Below, piece after piece: positions 1 to 6,558 of a stretch of 23,545 nucleotides of DNA. How positions within the stretch are numbered: the stretch's first letter is position 1; every line of letters begins with the position of its first letter. Source of the DNA: DAOTYH01 sp034435015 (GTDB taxonomy: Bacteria > Chloroflexota > Anaerolineae > Aggregatilineales > UBA3940); contig DAOTYH010000101.1 of NCBI GenBank assembly GCA_034435015.1, positions 1-23,545 on the forward strand. Direction: 5' to 3'. The notes below the pieces were generated by a model. The model was not told the DNA's origin, did not search any database, and was given only the letters and a program-made list of their open reading frames with translations. Made by a program: the position numbers and the translations under genes.

Positions 1-34
1 GTGCTGATCGGGGCAGGGGGAGTGGGGGGCATAT

Positions 35-400
35 GTGGGCCTGGGCAGGGAACGGCTGGCGGCGCTGACAGGACTTGGGACCGCCACACCTACCCTCACC
101 GCTGTTCCGACTGCCGCCACTGCGCCGACTGAGACCCCCACGCCAACCGCTACTCTAATGTCCACAGAGACACCTGCGCCGACTGCAACGCTGACCCCTG
201 CCCCTCTGCCGGCAGTGGGGGGTGGAACAGGCATCCTAGGGTTCAATGCGAACAATTTGGGGTACACGGTTGATGTGAGCTGTGTGCTGGCGGGCGGGGC
301 AGGCGAGGCCGCTGTCACGCGGCTGAGCATGCTAGGCTCGGTGGAGCAACGTGGTAATACGGACAGATGGACCATCGTGCCTCCCCAGTGGCAACCATGA
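35..400 (+). pseudogene. Thr/Pro-rich ORF, probable remnant of an exported protein
   Basis: Residues about 19-58 are a low-complexity Thr/Pro/Ala linker (repeats of the TPTPTAT type), followed by about 60 residues that I do not recognise. Such linkers are common between the membrane anchor and the outer domain of exported proteins in Chloroflexota. The only start is a GTG at 35 with no clear ribosome binding site and no signal peptide, and the frame is closed by a TGA at 5-7. In frame 1 the first codons read as a short hydrophobic Gly/Val stretch, so the true N-terminus may lie in another frame or before the window, with a frameshift near 40-60. The frame ends seven bases before the left copy of the 27-bp direct repeat. 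It could be a decayed gene or the tail of a partial one. Function unknown. Confidence 0.35.
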
Positions 401-406
401 TCCCCT

Positions 407-433
407 TGGCTACGAAGGGAGGGTGTCTATGCC
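407..433. repeat. 27-bp direct repeat, left copy
   Basis: Positions 407-433 match 1929-1955 in 24 of 27 bases, with a perfect 17-bp core at 414-430 and 1936-1952 (GAAGGGAGGGTGTCTAT). The three differences are transitions. On the minus strand this copy encodes IDTLPS followed by a TAG stop, and the right copy is the real 3' end of the GNAT-like gene (IDTLPSQP, then TAA). The two copies bracket the DUF3800-like gene. Confidence 0.7.
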
Positions 434-479
434 AGCACATCGCTTCTTCGTTTGTGCGGACTTGCTGTAGAATGAAAAT

Positions 480-503
480 GGCGCAGGGGATGAAGCCTGC
501 GCC
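480..503 (-). terminator. Hairpin, orphan terminator-like
   Basis: A perfect 8-bp stem (GGCGCAGG at 480-487, CCTGCGCC at 496-503) has an 8-nt loop. Read on the minus strand it is followed by ATTTTCATT, a modest U-tract, so it resembles an intrinsic terminator for leftward transcription. No minus-strand gene now lies directly upstream of it (to the right), since the next gene in that direction is the plus-strand DUF3800 gene. It may be left over from a rearrangement. Confidence 0.45.
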
Positions 504-677
504 GGTGAACGGCGGGCGATAGGCCAGCGTATTGGCTTCTGATAATGACATAGCCTTGCATATTAGACTGCGGGTTGCATGGATTTGACATCATTCTTGC
601 GGACTGCCGTCTATGGCCTGTTCTGTTGTATGGGTTGGACTAGCACGTTGTTGGGCTACACCTGCAAAGGCCAACAG

Positions 678-1703
678 ATGAATAGCACTTCATTATACCG
701 CGTTGCTATCTACCACGACGAAACCAAAGATGTGCCTGAACGAAATTTCAAGGGGCATGTCCTATTTTTCGTGCCCATTACCCTATCGGTGCAGGTTGAA
801 ACCCCACTGTTTGGGCCTGACCTGTGCGAATATTCACCTCAGGAAATGCTCTTTAAAGAGATAATGGGGTGCCGCCAGGAATTTGCTTGCAATGGCAAGT
901 TGCATTTCTCGGAAATAAGCGGTCAAACTTGGAAGAAGTACGACTTCGCCTATCAGAAAGCCATTGCCCTTACAGTGGATGCGCTTCGAAGTAAAACGCC
1001 GTCCATCTTCAGCCGTCCGTTACACTGCAAAGTAGCCATAATTTTCTATCCCAAAGGCGCTGACTGGCGTATCTATGGTGGTGATTCGCGAAAAGAACAG
1101 GAACTCAGATACGATGAAACCCTCTTGCGGATATTGCTCAAGGGGGCATGTCACTACCTCTATGATGATTCCAATCGTGTTGAGGTAGTTGAGATAACCT
1201 CGGATGGAGACCCTGCTCACAGGCGATTGGACGAAGAGAGAGTTGTTTGGCGATTGACTTATGACGACTCGTATGGGAGAAGCCCTCTGCGTGGCTACGT
1301 TTCTCTCGTTCGAGGTGCGACCATTACGCACTTACCATCTGATCACAAGAAGCACCAAGTCAATTCTGAAGAGTTTATGCATGCAAACTTCTTGCAGATC
1401 GCTGATTTGATGTTAGGTTCTATAATGAGAGCGTGTTATGTGGGCATCCAGCCAGGGAAGTCATTACCGAGGATCGGAGACCAGTGTGTCAAAAAGGATA
1501 TCATTGCTCAACCAGTGAAGGAGATGCTCGACAAGATAAAGCGGGGAGCTGGCTTTAAGCACAGCGGCCATTACAAGTCCTTTGCTATAACGCAGGTGGA
1601 TTTCAACCAAGAGGGCATACATTTCCGGCAAGTTCAGGCAATTCAAATCCAAGACGAGGAGTCTCTCCAAATGTCGTTTCTCTTCGGCAATGGCGGCCCC
1701 TAA
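678..1703 (+). CDS. DUF3800-like protein
   Basis: This 341-aa protein resembles the DUF3800 family, thought to have an RNase H-like fold and often found in mobile or defence regions. Near the start it has an acidic strand (VAIYHDETKD), matching the family's N-terminal Asp-Glu-Ser/Thr motif. Near residue 240 it has QIADLMLGS, matching the family's 'ADLxxG' helix. I chose the ATG at 678 because AAAGG at 666-670 gives a 7-nt spacer. The in-frame ATG at 579 has no visible ribosome binding site and would add 33 hydrophobic, Cys-rich residues. Base composition is clearly lower in GC than both flanks, with many ATA and AGA codons, consistent with horizontal transfer. The gene lies alone between two direct repeats with no integrase or transposase beside it. 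Biochemical role unknown. Confidence 0.7.
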   Translation: MNSTSLYRVAIYHDETKDVPERNFKGHVLFFVPITLSVQVETPLFGPDLCEYSPQEMLFKEIMGCRQEFACNGKLHFSEISGQTWKKYDFAYQKAIALTVDALRSKTPSIFSRPLHCKVAIIFYPKGADWRIYGGDSRKEQELRYDETLLRILLKGACHYLYDDSNRVEVVEITSDGDPAHRRLDEERVVWRLTYDDSYGRSPLRGYVSLVRGATITHLPSDHKKHQVNSEEFMHANFLQIADLMLGSIMRACYVGIQPGKSLPRIGDQCVKKDIIAQPVKEMLDKIKRGAGFKHSGHYKSFAITQVDFNQEGIHFRQVQAIQIQDEESLQMSFLFGNGGP

Positions 1704-1841
1704 CCCCTGCTTCCACCTGACACACTCCGCTCGTGCGGCTGAAGCCCGGACCGCTAAGTGCCTTCCAGCCGACCCAAATAAAGCACAGTCTTTGAATCCC
1801 CCCGACACGCGTACCGGTCACCGTCATCCGGCGGGTCATCG
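1704..1841. other. Intergenic stretch after the DUF3800 gene
   Basis: No convincing gene, promoter or terminator is visible here. The open minus-strand frames crossing it have no ribosome binding site and run into the DUF3800 gene in antisense. Confidence 0.4.
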
Positions 1842-1925
1842 TCAACCAGCCCCAGCCGCGTAGTCGAGCGCCTCCTGATAGACAGGATGCGCCCGGTTGA
1901 CGAGCGGCGTGACCAGCCGTTCGCC
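1842..1925 (-). pseudogene. Truncated C-terminal gene fragment
   Basis: Read leftward after the TAA of the GNAT-like gene, the same frame stays open for 27 codons plus a glycine-rich end, then a TGA at 1842-1844. It contains RLVTPLVNRAHPVYQEALDY. This looks like natural protein rather than random reading, and it stops exactly at the direct repeat on its upstream side, so it may be the tail of a gene cut off by a rearrangement. I cannot assign a family; the VN-x-x-HP-x-Y pattern is only suggestive. It is too short for certainty. Confidence 0.3.
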
Positions 1926-3059
1926 TTATGGCTGTGAAGGGAGGGTGTCTATACCCATCTCATACACGCGGTAGCGCCGCAGGTTCTTAACGCCCAGCTT
2001 GCGAAGTGCGTTGTTCATAGGTGTATTGTCTTCCAGCACGTAGTTGATCTCCAGCCGTATGCCGCGCGGCGCGAGCACCTCATACGTGCGGCGGTAGAGC
2101 AGGGCATCTACACCTCTGCCGTGATACTCCGGCAGGACGCCCAGTGCCCACAGCCGGAACTGCTTCAGGCGCGGAATGCCCCACAACAACCTGATCCAGC
2201 CGAACGGGAACAGGCGCCCGTTCAGGCCCCGCAACAGGACGTTAAGGTCGGGCAGAGGCAGGCAGTAGCCGATCACCTGCCCGTCCGGCCCCTCGGCCAG
2301 GATGATCGACTCGGGCCGGATGATGGATTTCATATCGCGGGCAATGGCCTTGACCTCCGCTTCAGTGACAGGGTAGTACCCCCAGTTGTCGGCCAGCGAG
2401 ATATTACTGACGCGCATGATCGCGGCCACCTCTTCCTCAAGGCGGCTCATGTCAATGGAGCGCACCCTGATCCCGTAGCGGGCCTGCACCTTGTCAGTCA
2501 GGGTCAGGTAGCGCGGGGGTATCTGATAGCCCTCCGCCGCGTCGGCGTAATAGACGATCAGGTCTTTGGCCTTCTGGAGGCCGAAAGCCGCCAGATGATC
2601 GTTGTAGTAGGGCGGGTTGTAGGGAGCCATGATCACCGGCGGCGGCTCGAACCCTTCGATCACCAGCCCCCACTCCTGCGAGGCAAAGCTCCAGGGGCCG
2701 CGCATGATCTTCATGCCGCGTTGACGTAACCAGTCGCGGGCGGCCTCCAGCAGGAGCTGTGCTCCCTGCGGGTCGTCCACGCACTCATATGAGCCAAACA
2801 ACCCGATTGGCTGTCCCCAGTGTTCGACTGCCAGCCGGTCAATGAAAGCCGACACCCGCCCGACCGCCTGATGGCCGTCCATCAGCAGAAACAGGTCGTA
2901 CTGGCAGTGATCGAGCATGGGGTTGCGGCGGGGATCGTACTGCCCCCACTGTTCACTGCGCAGGGGCGGGACCCACATGGGGTCGTCCCGGTACAGGCGG
3001 TAGGGCAGTTCAATGAAGCGGCGCAGGTCGTCCTTGCTCTCAACCTTCTGGATGTGCAT
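1926..3059 (-). CDS. GNAT-superfamily acyltransferase-like protein (YghO-like)
   Basis: The 377-aa protein opens with a segment typical of a large family of two-lobed GNAT-like proteins (RLYRDDPMWVPPLRSEQ near residues 22-38, then a beta-rich core). The second half carries an acetyl-CoA-type pocket signature: LWALGVLPEYHGRGVDALL near residues 304-322, which resembles the GNAT 'Q/R-x-x-G-x-G/A' loop. ALRKLGVKNLRRYRVYEM then gives the usual last strands. E. coli YghO has the same overall layout. The acyl acceptor is not known. Start: ATG at 3059 with GGAGG four bases upstream. The gene is separated from the upstream lipoprotein gene by a terminator-like hairpin and is likely transcribed by itself. 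Its 3' end overlaps the right copy of the 27-bp direct repeat, so the C-terminal IDTLPSQP may have been altered by the rearrangement. Confidence 0.75.
   Translation of the reverse strand: MHIQKVESKDDLRRFIELPYRLYRDDPMWVPPLRSEQWGQYDPRRNPMLDHCQYDLFLLMDGHQAVGRVSAFIDRLAVEHWGQPIGLFGSYECVDDPQGAQLLLEAARDWLRQRGMKIMRGPWSFASQEWGLVIEGFEPPPVIMAPYNPPYYNDHLAAFGLQKAKDLIVYYADAAEGYQIPPRYLTLTDKVQARYGIRVRSIDMSRLEEEVAAIMRVSNISLADNWGYYPVTEAEVKAIARDMKSIIRPESIILAEGPDGQVIGYCLPLPDLNVLLRGLNGRLFPFGWIRLLWGIPRLKQFRLWALGVLPEYHGRGVDALLYRRTYEVLAPRGIRLEINYVLEDNTPMNNALRKLGVKNLRRYRVYEMGIDTLPSQP
1929..1955. repeat. 27-bp direct repeat, right copy
   Basis: This is the right-hand copy of the repeat at 407-433. It covers the last codons of the minus-strand GNAT-like gene, up to but not including its TAA at 1926-1928. 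The two copies are 1522 bp apart, start to start. Confidence 0.7.
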
Positions 3060-3100
3060 GAGTCCTCCGGTTCAAAGACTCTCTCGTCGGGGAGGGAGAG

Positions 3101-3126
3101 CCGGGGCGCACTGCGGTGCGCCCCGG
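3101..3126 (-). terminator. Strong GC hairpin after the lipoprotein gene
   Basis: A perfect 10-bp stem (CCGGGGCGCA at 3101-3110, TGCGCCCCGG at 3117-3126) has a 6-nt loop. It lies 25 bases past the stop of the minus-strand lipoprotein gene. The following minus-strand bases are a C/T-rich tract rather than a pure U-run, so termination is plausible but not certain. Confidence 0.6.
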
Positions 3127-3151
3127 ACAGCCGTCTGCCCCTCTTATCCGC

Positions 3152-4654
3152 CTAGGGAAGTGCGACTACTCCGTTCCAGCTTGGCCGCAGGCCGGCGGCT
3201 ACGAGGCGGGGGGACAGATCGGCACGGGCCATCGTGTACAGGTTTTGTTCGTCAAAGAACATCAGCCATTGGCTGTCGGATGACCAGAGGGCGTAATAAA
3301 CCGGCGAGTCAAATACCTGGTCAGGCAGGGTCTGGCCGACCGGCCCGACCCACAGCCCCGCCGCTGTGTCCCAGAAGTTTGTGCTTGCCCAGGCCCATAG
3401 TGTCCCGTCAGGTGACACAATCGGCGTGGAGGAGGTTGGCGCGGGCAAACCGATCACCTCACCGCTCGGCAGGATTTGCATTGCTCCTGTCTCGGTCCGG
3501 GCGAAGTAGGCCCCCGCTGTGCTCGACCAGACGGGCTGGGAAGCCGATAGGTCTGACAGGTACACGGTCTCCCCATCATCCAGCCGGATGAGGTAGATGC
3601 CCTGCTGGAGGTCCGGGGCGAAGTCCGCCAGGGAGGAGGAGATCACGATTAGGGCGGTACTGCTCTCCGGGCTGTAAGCCATTTCAAAGCACCCTTCCCA
3701 AAGCACCTGACTGCGGCCTGTCTCGATGTCGAAAGTACGTAGGTTTTGCGGGCCGCAGTCGGCTTGCCAGCTATAGACGAGGAACGTTGTGTTGGTCACC
3801 CAGCCGACGAACTCTTCGCCGCCGCTGTCGGGTGTATAGAGCGGCAGTACTTCAGAGCCGTCGGCCCGTGCCGCCCAGACGCCCGCCATACTGTAGCCTG
3901 CGCCCGTGCCGAAGCCTTCTACGCCGGTGTGCAGGATGTAGCGCCCGTCCGGTGACCACATCGGCTGATAGCCCTGACTCGGACCGTCCGTGAGGCGGGT
4001 GATACTTCCATCAACCAGCGAGTAGAGATACAGGTCGGCGGAAGGGCCGTCCATGACGCCGATGAAGGCCAGCCGTGTTCCGTCCGGCGACCATGCCAGG
4101 CTGGGAACATCGGTGATGGCCCGTGTTGCCTCGATGGCAGGGTCGCCGAACTCGGCGTCCGGGCCGGGTTCAATCTCCGGGGAGGTGAGGGGAATATCGG
4201 CCACACTCTCCCCGTTTGGCAGAGCAAGGATATGCAATGTCAGCCCTCTGAGCCACAATAAGGTATCCGTATCGGTGGTGGTGATATAGGCGAAGTATCT
4301 GCCGTCAGGCGAGATGCTGTCTGCGAGTTCATTTGCGCCCACGATGAGCTGATCACGGACCAATGCCCTCAGCTCAGAGCCGTCCGGGCGGACGATCCAT
4401 AGTCCGTCGGAAAAGACGCTGTCCTGTATCGCGCTGGTAAAGATCAACCATCCGTTGGATGGCGTGATACCCTCTGCCGGTGGCTGGACGCTAGGGGGGG
4501 TGGAGGTGGCGGCTGGCTGTTGCGGTGATGCAGGCGGGGGTTGGCTCGCTGTAACATCAGTGGGGATTGATGCAGGTATCAGCGGCCCGCAGGCCAGCAG
4601 GGCGGCGATCAGCATAAGCCAGGCTATGGCTGAAGACTTGAACTTGGAAGACAT
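3152..4654 (-). CDS. Lipoprotein with TolB-like (PD40/WD40) beta-propeller
   Basis: The 500-aa protein begins with a lipoprotein signal peptide: a basic start, a hydrophobic run, and lipobox LLAC with Cys22 as the lipidated residue. A Pro/Thr/Ser/Gln-rich spacer follows at about 24-65. The rest is a beta-propeller built from PD40-type blades, with SPDGRYFAYI, WSPDGTRLAFIG, WSPDGRYILHTG and SPDGTLWAW visible in order. It should sit on the outer face of the cytoplasmic membrane, where such domains usually serve in protein contacts; no enzyme active site is seen. Start: ATG at 4654 preceded by AAGGAGAGG. A bidirectional terminator at 4743-4776 isolates it from the DUF2892 gene, so it is probably a single-gene unit. 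The ligand or partner is unknown. Confidence 0.85.
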   Translation of the reverse strand: MSSKFKSSAIAWLMLIAALLACGPLIPASIPTDVTASQPPPASPQQPAATSTPPSVQPPAEGITPSNGWLIFTSAIQDSVFSDGLWIVRPDGSELRALVRDQLIVGANELADSISPDGRYFAYITTTDTDTLLWLRGLTLHILALPNGESVADIPLTSPEIEPGPDAEFGDPAIEATRAITDVPSLAWSPDGTRLAFIGVMDGPSADLYLYSLVDGSITRLTDGPSQGYQPMWSPDGRYILHTGVEGFGTGAGYSMAGVWAARADGSEVLPLYTPDSGGEEFVGWVTNTTFLVYSWQADCGPQNLRTFDIETGRSQVLWEGCFEMAYSPESSTALIVISSSLADFAPDLQQGIYLIRLDDGETVYLSDLSASQPVWSSTAGAYFARTETGAMQILPSGEVIGLPAPTSSTPIVSPDGTLWAWASTNFWDTAAGLWVGPVGQTLPDQVFDSPVYYALWSSDSQWLMFFDEQNLYTMARADLSPRLVAAGLRPSWNGVVALP

Positions 4655-4742
4655 AACCTCTCCTTAATCCATACGTGGATGAATACTGACGTGTATAATC
4701 TTACTACCGGTTGGCTGTCTCTGCTGGCCAAAAGCGGGAATC

Positions 4743-4776
4743 AAAAACAGCCTCCCGGTATCAGGAGGCTGTTTTT
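4743..4776. terminator. Bidirectional intrinsic terminator
   Basis: A perfect 13-bp inverted repeat (AAAAACAGCCTCC at 4743-4755 and GGAGGCTGTTTTT at 4764-4776) has an 8-nt loop, giving a U-run on either strand. It lies 20 bases past the stop of the minus-strand DUF2892 gene and ends that transcript. Confidence 0.9.
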
Positions 4777-4796
4777 GGAGACAGAACGGGACAGCC

Positions 4797-5018
4797 TTAC
4801 TTCTGTGTTACCTTGCTCCCCAGGAACGGCCCGCCGAACAGCGGCGCAAACAAACACAGGTTGGCCACGCCTGCCACAAGCGGCAGTAACCCGACCACGG
4901 CCAAGACGATGCCGACCGTCCCTTTGACGACCAGCAAACCCACTACGATCAGCACGATGCCGGCCACCACACGGATCAAACGGCCTGCCGGACTGGCCAT
5001 AAAACGAGCAAAACCCAT
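4797..5018 (-). CDS. Small YgaP-like (DUF2892) membrane protein
   Basis: The 73-aa protein has two hydrophobic segments, LIRVVAGIVLIVVGLLVV and an adjacent VGIVLAVVGLLPLVAG stretch. They are preceded by a SPAGRLIR-type motif and followed by a CLFAPLFGGPF-type end, as in the DUF2892 inner-membrane family. Members occur alone or fused to rhodanese in YgaP; the function of the free form is not established. The ribosome binding site decides the start. GGGAGG at 5025-5030 directly abuts the ATG at 5024, which leaves no spacer, but gives a 6-nt spacer to the ATG at 5018. The 73-aa form is therefore preferred over the 75-aa one. It is followed by a strong terminator. It lies 94 bp after the aminotransferase gene, so co-transcription is possible. 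Confidence 0.8.
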   Translation of the reverse strand: MGFARFMASPAGRLIRVVAGIVLIVVGLLVVKGTVGIVLAVVGLLPLVAGVANLCLFAPLFGGPFLGSKVTQK

Positions 5019-5045
5019 GATCATCCTCCCCTGCTCTCAGTGTGC

Positions 5046-5061
5046 GTCAGAACAATCTGAC
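5046..5061. other. Small perfect palindrome between two minus-strand genes
   Basis: GTCAGA, ACAA, TCTGAC forms a 6-bp stem with a 4-nt loop in the gap between the aminotransferase stop and the DUF2892 start. It has no U-run in the minus direction. It could be a weak hairpin or a protein-binding site. Confidence 0.3.
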
Positions 5062-5112
5062 TTTGTTACTCCACTTAGTTTAGATGAGAGAAAACAGGAG
5101 AGGATTCATCCG

Positions 5113-6372
5113 TCAGCTCTGTTTCTGCTTCAGCGCCTCCATCTCTTCCCGGATGGCCACAGCCAGCCGCTTCATGCCCTCCTCGATCATCTCTGGGGAG
5201 GCGTTGGAGAAGTTCATGCGGAGGGTGTTCTTGCCGCCGCCGTGCGGGTAGAAAGGCTCGCCCGGCACAAAGGCAACCTTCTTCTCGACCGCCCGTTTGA
5301 GCAGTTCGGCGCTGTCCATCCCCTCCGGCAGGCGCACCCATAGGAACAACCCTCCTTTGGGGCGGGTCCATGTCACGCCGGGCGGGAAGAGTTCCTCCAT
5401 CAGGGCCAGCATCAGGTCGCGCCGTTCACGGTAAACCCGCCGGATTTCCTTGACGTGGTGGTCAATGAAGCCGCCGCTCCCCGTCTCATAGGCGATCATC
5501 TGAGCCAGCGTGCCGGTGTGCAGGTCGGCGCCCTGCTTGGCCTGCACCATCCGGTAGATCACTTCCTCCGGCCCGACCATCCATGCGACACGGAAGCCGG
5601 GGCAGAGTGTCTTGGAGAAGGTGCTTAAGTAGATCACGTTGCCGGAGATGAACCCCTCCTCCTTGCCGTTCTGCCCGGCACGGCGGTTTCTGGCATCCAG
5701 TACGATCAGGGGCGGCTCATGCTCGCCCTCGTAGCGAAGCTGGCCGTAGGGGTCATCCTCAACAATGGGGATGTTGTACTGATCGGCCAGCCAGACCAAC
5801 TCTTTGCGCCGGTCATAGGACATGGTCACACCGGTTGGGTTCTGGAAGTTGGGCAGGGCATAGATGAACTTGGCGTTGTCTTCTTGAAGCACACTTTCAA
5901 GGGTATCGGTGCGCATCCCGTCGTCGTCGGTAGGGACGGTGATGTACTCGGCCTCATAGACGTTCCATGCCTGCAATGCGCCCAGATAGGTTGGCTCTTC
6001 GACGATCACGCGGTCGCCGGGGTCAATCATTACCTTGCCGATCAGATCGAGCGCCTGCTGAGAGCCGGCGGTGATCAGGACATTGTTGATGGTGCAGTTG
6101 ATCCCATAGCGGCGCATATGCCGGACGATCATCTCGCGGAGGGGCGGGTAGCCCTCTGTGACGCTGTATTGGAGCGCCTCGCCGCCGTGTTTCTCCAGCA
6201 CGCGGCGGGCGGCCTCAAGTACCTCGCGGGCGGGGAACAATTCCGGGGCGGGCAGGCCGCCTGCAAAAGAGATGATGTCTGGCTGTTGGGTGAGTTTGAG
6301 CAACTCACGGATGGCTGAACTGCGCATGCGTTGTGTTCGTAACGCATACCGGTCGGCCCACTTTGTCGTCAT
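5113..6372 (-). CDS. PLP-dependent class I/II aminotransferase, LysN/MocR-catalytic type
   Basis: The 419-aa, single-domain fold-type I PLP enzyme lacks the GntR-type DNA-binding domain of MocR regulators. Visible motifs are SFAGGLPAPELFP near 35-47, QYSVTEGYPPLRE, the cofactor loop TAGSQQALDL, EEPTYLGAL, the NFQNPTGV substrate/PLP strand, DDPYGQLRYE, and STFSKTLCPGFRVAW with Lys254 as the Schiff-base lysine. The C-terminal RMNFSN supplies the carboxylate-binding Arg. This pattern fits the 2-aminoadipate/aromatic/branched-chain aminotransferase group (such as Thermus LysN), usually with 2-oxoglutarate as acceptor. The exact amino-acid substrate cannot be read from sequence. Start: ATG at 6372 with GAGGAG seven bases upstream. 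It is cytosolic. It lies downstream of a hairpin that ends the kinase transcript or forms part of its own leader. Confidence 0.88.
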   Translation of the reverse strand: MTTKWADRYALRTQRMRSSAIRELLKLTQQPDIISFAGGLPAPELFPAREVLEAARRVLEKHGGEALQYSVTEGYPPLREMIVRHMRRYGINCTINNVLITAGSQQALDLIGKVMIDPGDRVIVEEPTYLGALQAWNVYEAEYITVPTDDDGMRTDTLESVLQEDNAKFIYALPNFQNPTGVTMSYDRRKELVWLADQYNIPIVEDDPYGQLRYEGEHEPPLIVLDARNRRAGQNGKEEGFISGNVIYLSTFSKTLCPGFRVAWMVGPEEVIYRMVQAKQGADLHTGTLAQMIAYETGSGGFIDHHVKEIRRVYRERRDLMLALMEELFPPGVTWTRPKGGLFLWVRLPEGMDSAELLKRAVEKKVAFVPGEPFYPHGGGKNTLRMNFSNASPEMIEEGMKRLAVAIREEMEALKQKQS

Positions 6373-6418
6373 TTTGGCTCCTCGTGTAGCTAAACTAGAT
6401 GCACAACAACAGAACCCG

Positions 6419-6456
6419 CAGGCGTGACCGGAGCCGCTGTTCCGGCTTCACGCCTG
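6419..6456 (-). terminator. Long imperfect hairpin between kinase and aminotransferase genes
   Basis: The outer stem is CAGGCGTGA at 6419-6427 with TCACGCCTG at 6448-6456 (9 bp). The inner stem is CCGGA at 6428-6432 with TCCGG at 6441-6445. Read leftward it is followed by a T-rich tract (GTTCTGTTGTTG), so it fits a terminator for the response regulator/kinase transcript, about 100 bases past the kinase stop. Confidence 0.6.
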
Positions 6457-6513
6457 AATACAGATCAGAGGAACTCGCGAGAGGGTAAAGGATCAGCGGA
6501 TCATCCATACTCA

Positions 6514-6524
6514 ATTATATTATA
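6514..6524 (-). promoter_or_regulatory. AT-rich minus-strand -10-like sequence
   Basis: Two overlapping TATAAT hexamers read leftward lie in a short AT-rich island just past the kinase stop. No good -35 hexamer is visible at 16-18 bp. If used, it would transcribe the aminotransferase through the hairpin at 6419-6456. Confidence 0.25.
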
Positions 6525-6558
6525 TACCAAATAGAGGCCTGCCCCGCCTGCGGCAGTG

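Noticed and set aside
579..677. Upstream start of the DUF3800 gene
   Set aside because: The ATG at 579 has no ribosome binding site, while the ATG at 678 has AAAGG at a good distance and begins next to the conserved acidic strand.
2121..2729. 202-aa plus-strand open frame
   Set aside because: Antisense to the GNAT-like gene, with His/Arg/Gln-rich composition and no motif.
3013..3591. 192-aa Arg/Pro/Ser-rich plus-strand frame
   Set aside because: It spans two genes and a terminator in antisense and reads as GC-driven low-complexity sequence.
4694..4699. Plus-strand TATAAT upstream of the DUF2892 region
   Set aside because: No plus-strand gene follows and no -35 hexamer is visible; probably a chance match in a short AT-rich spot.
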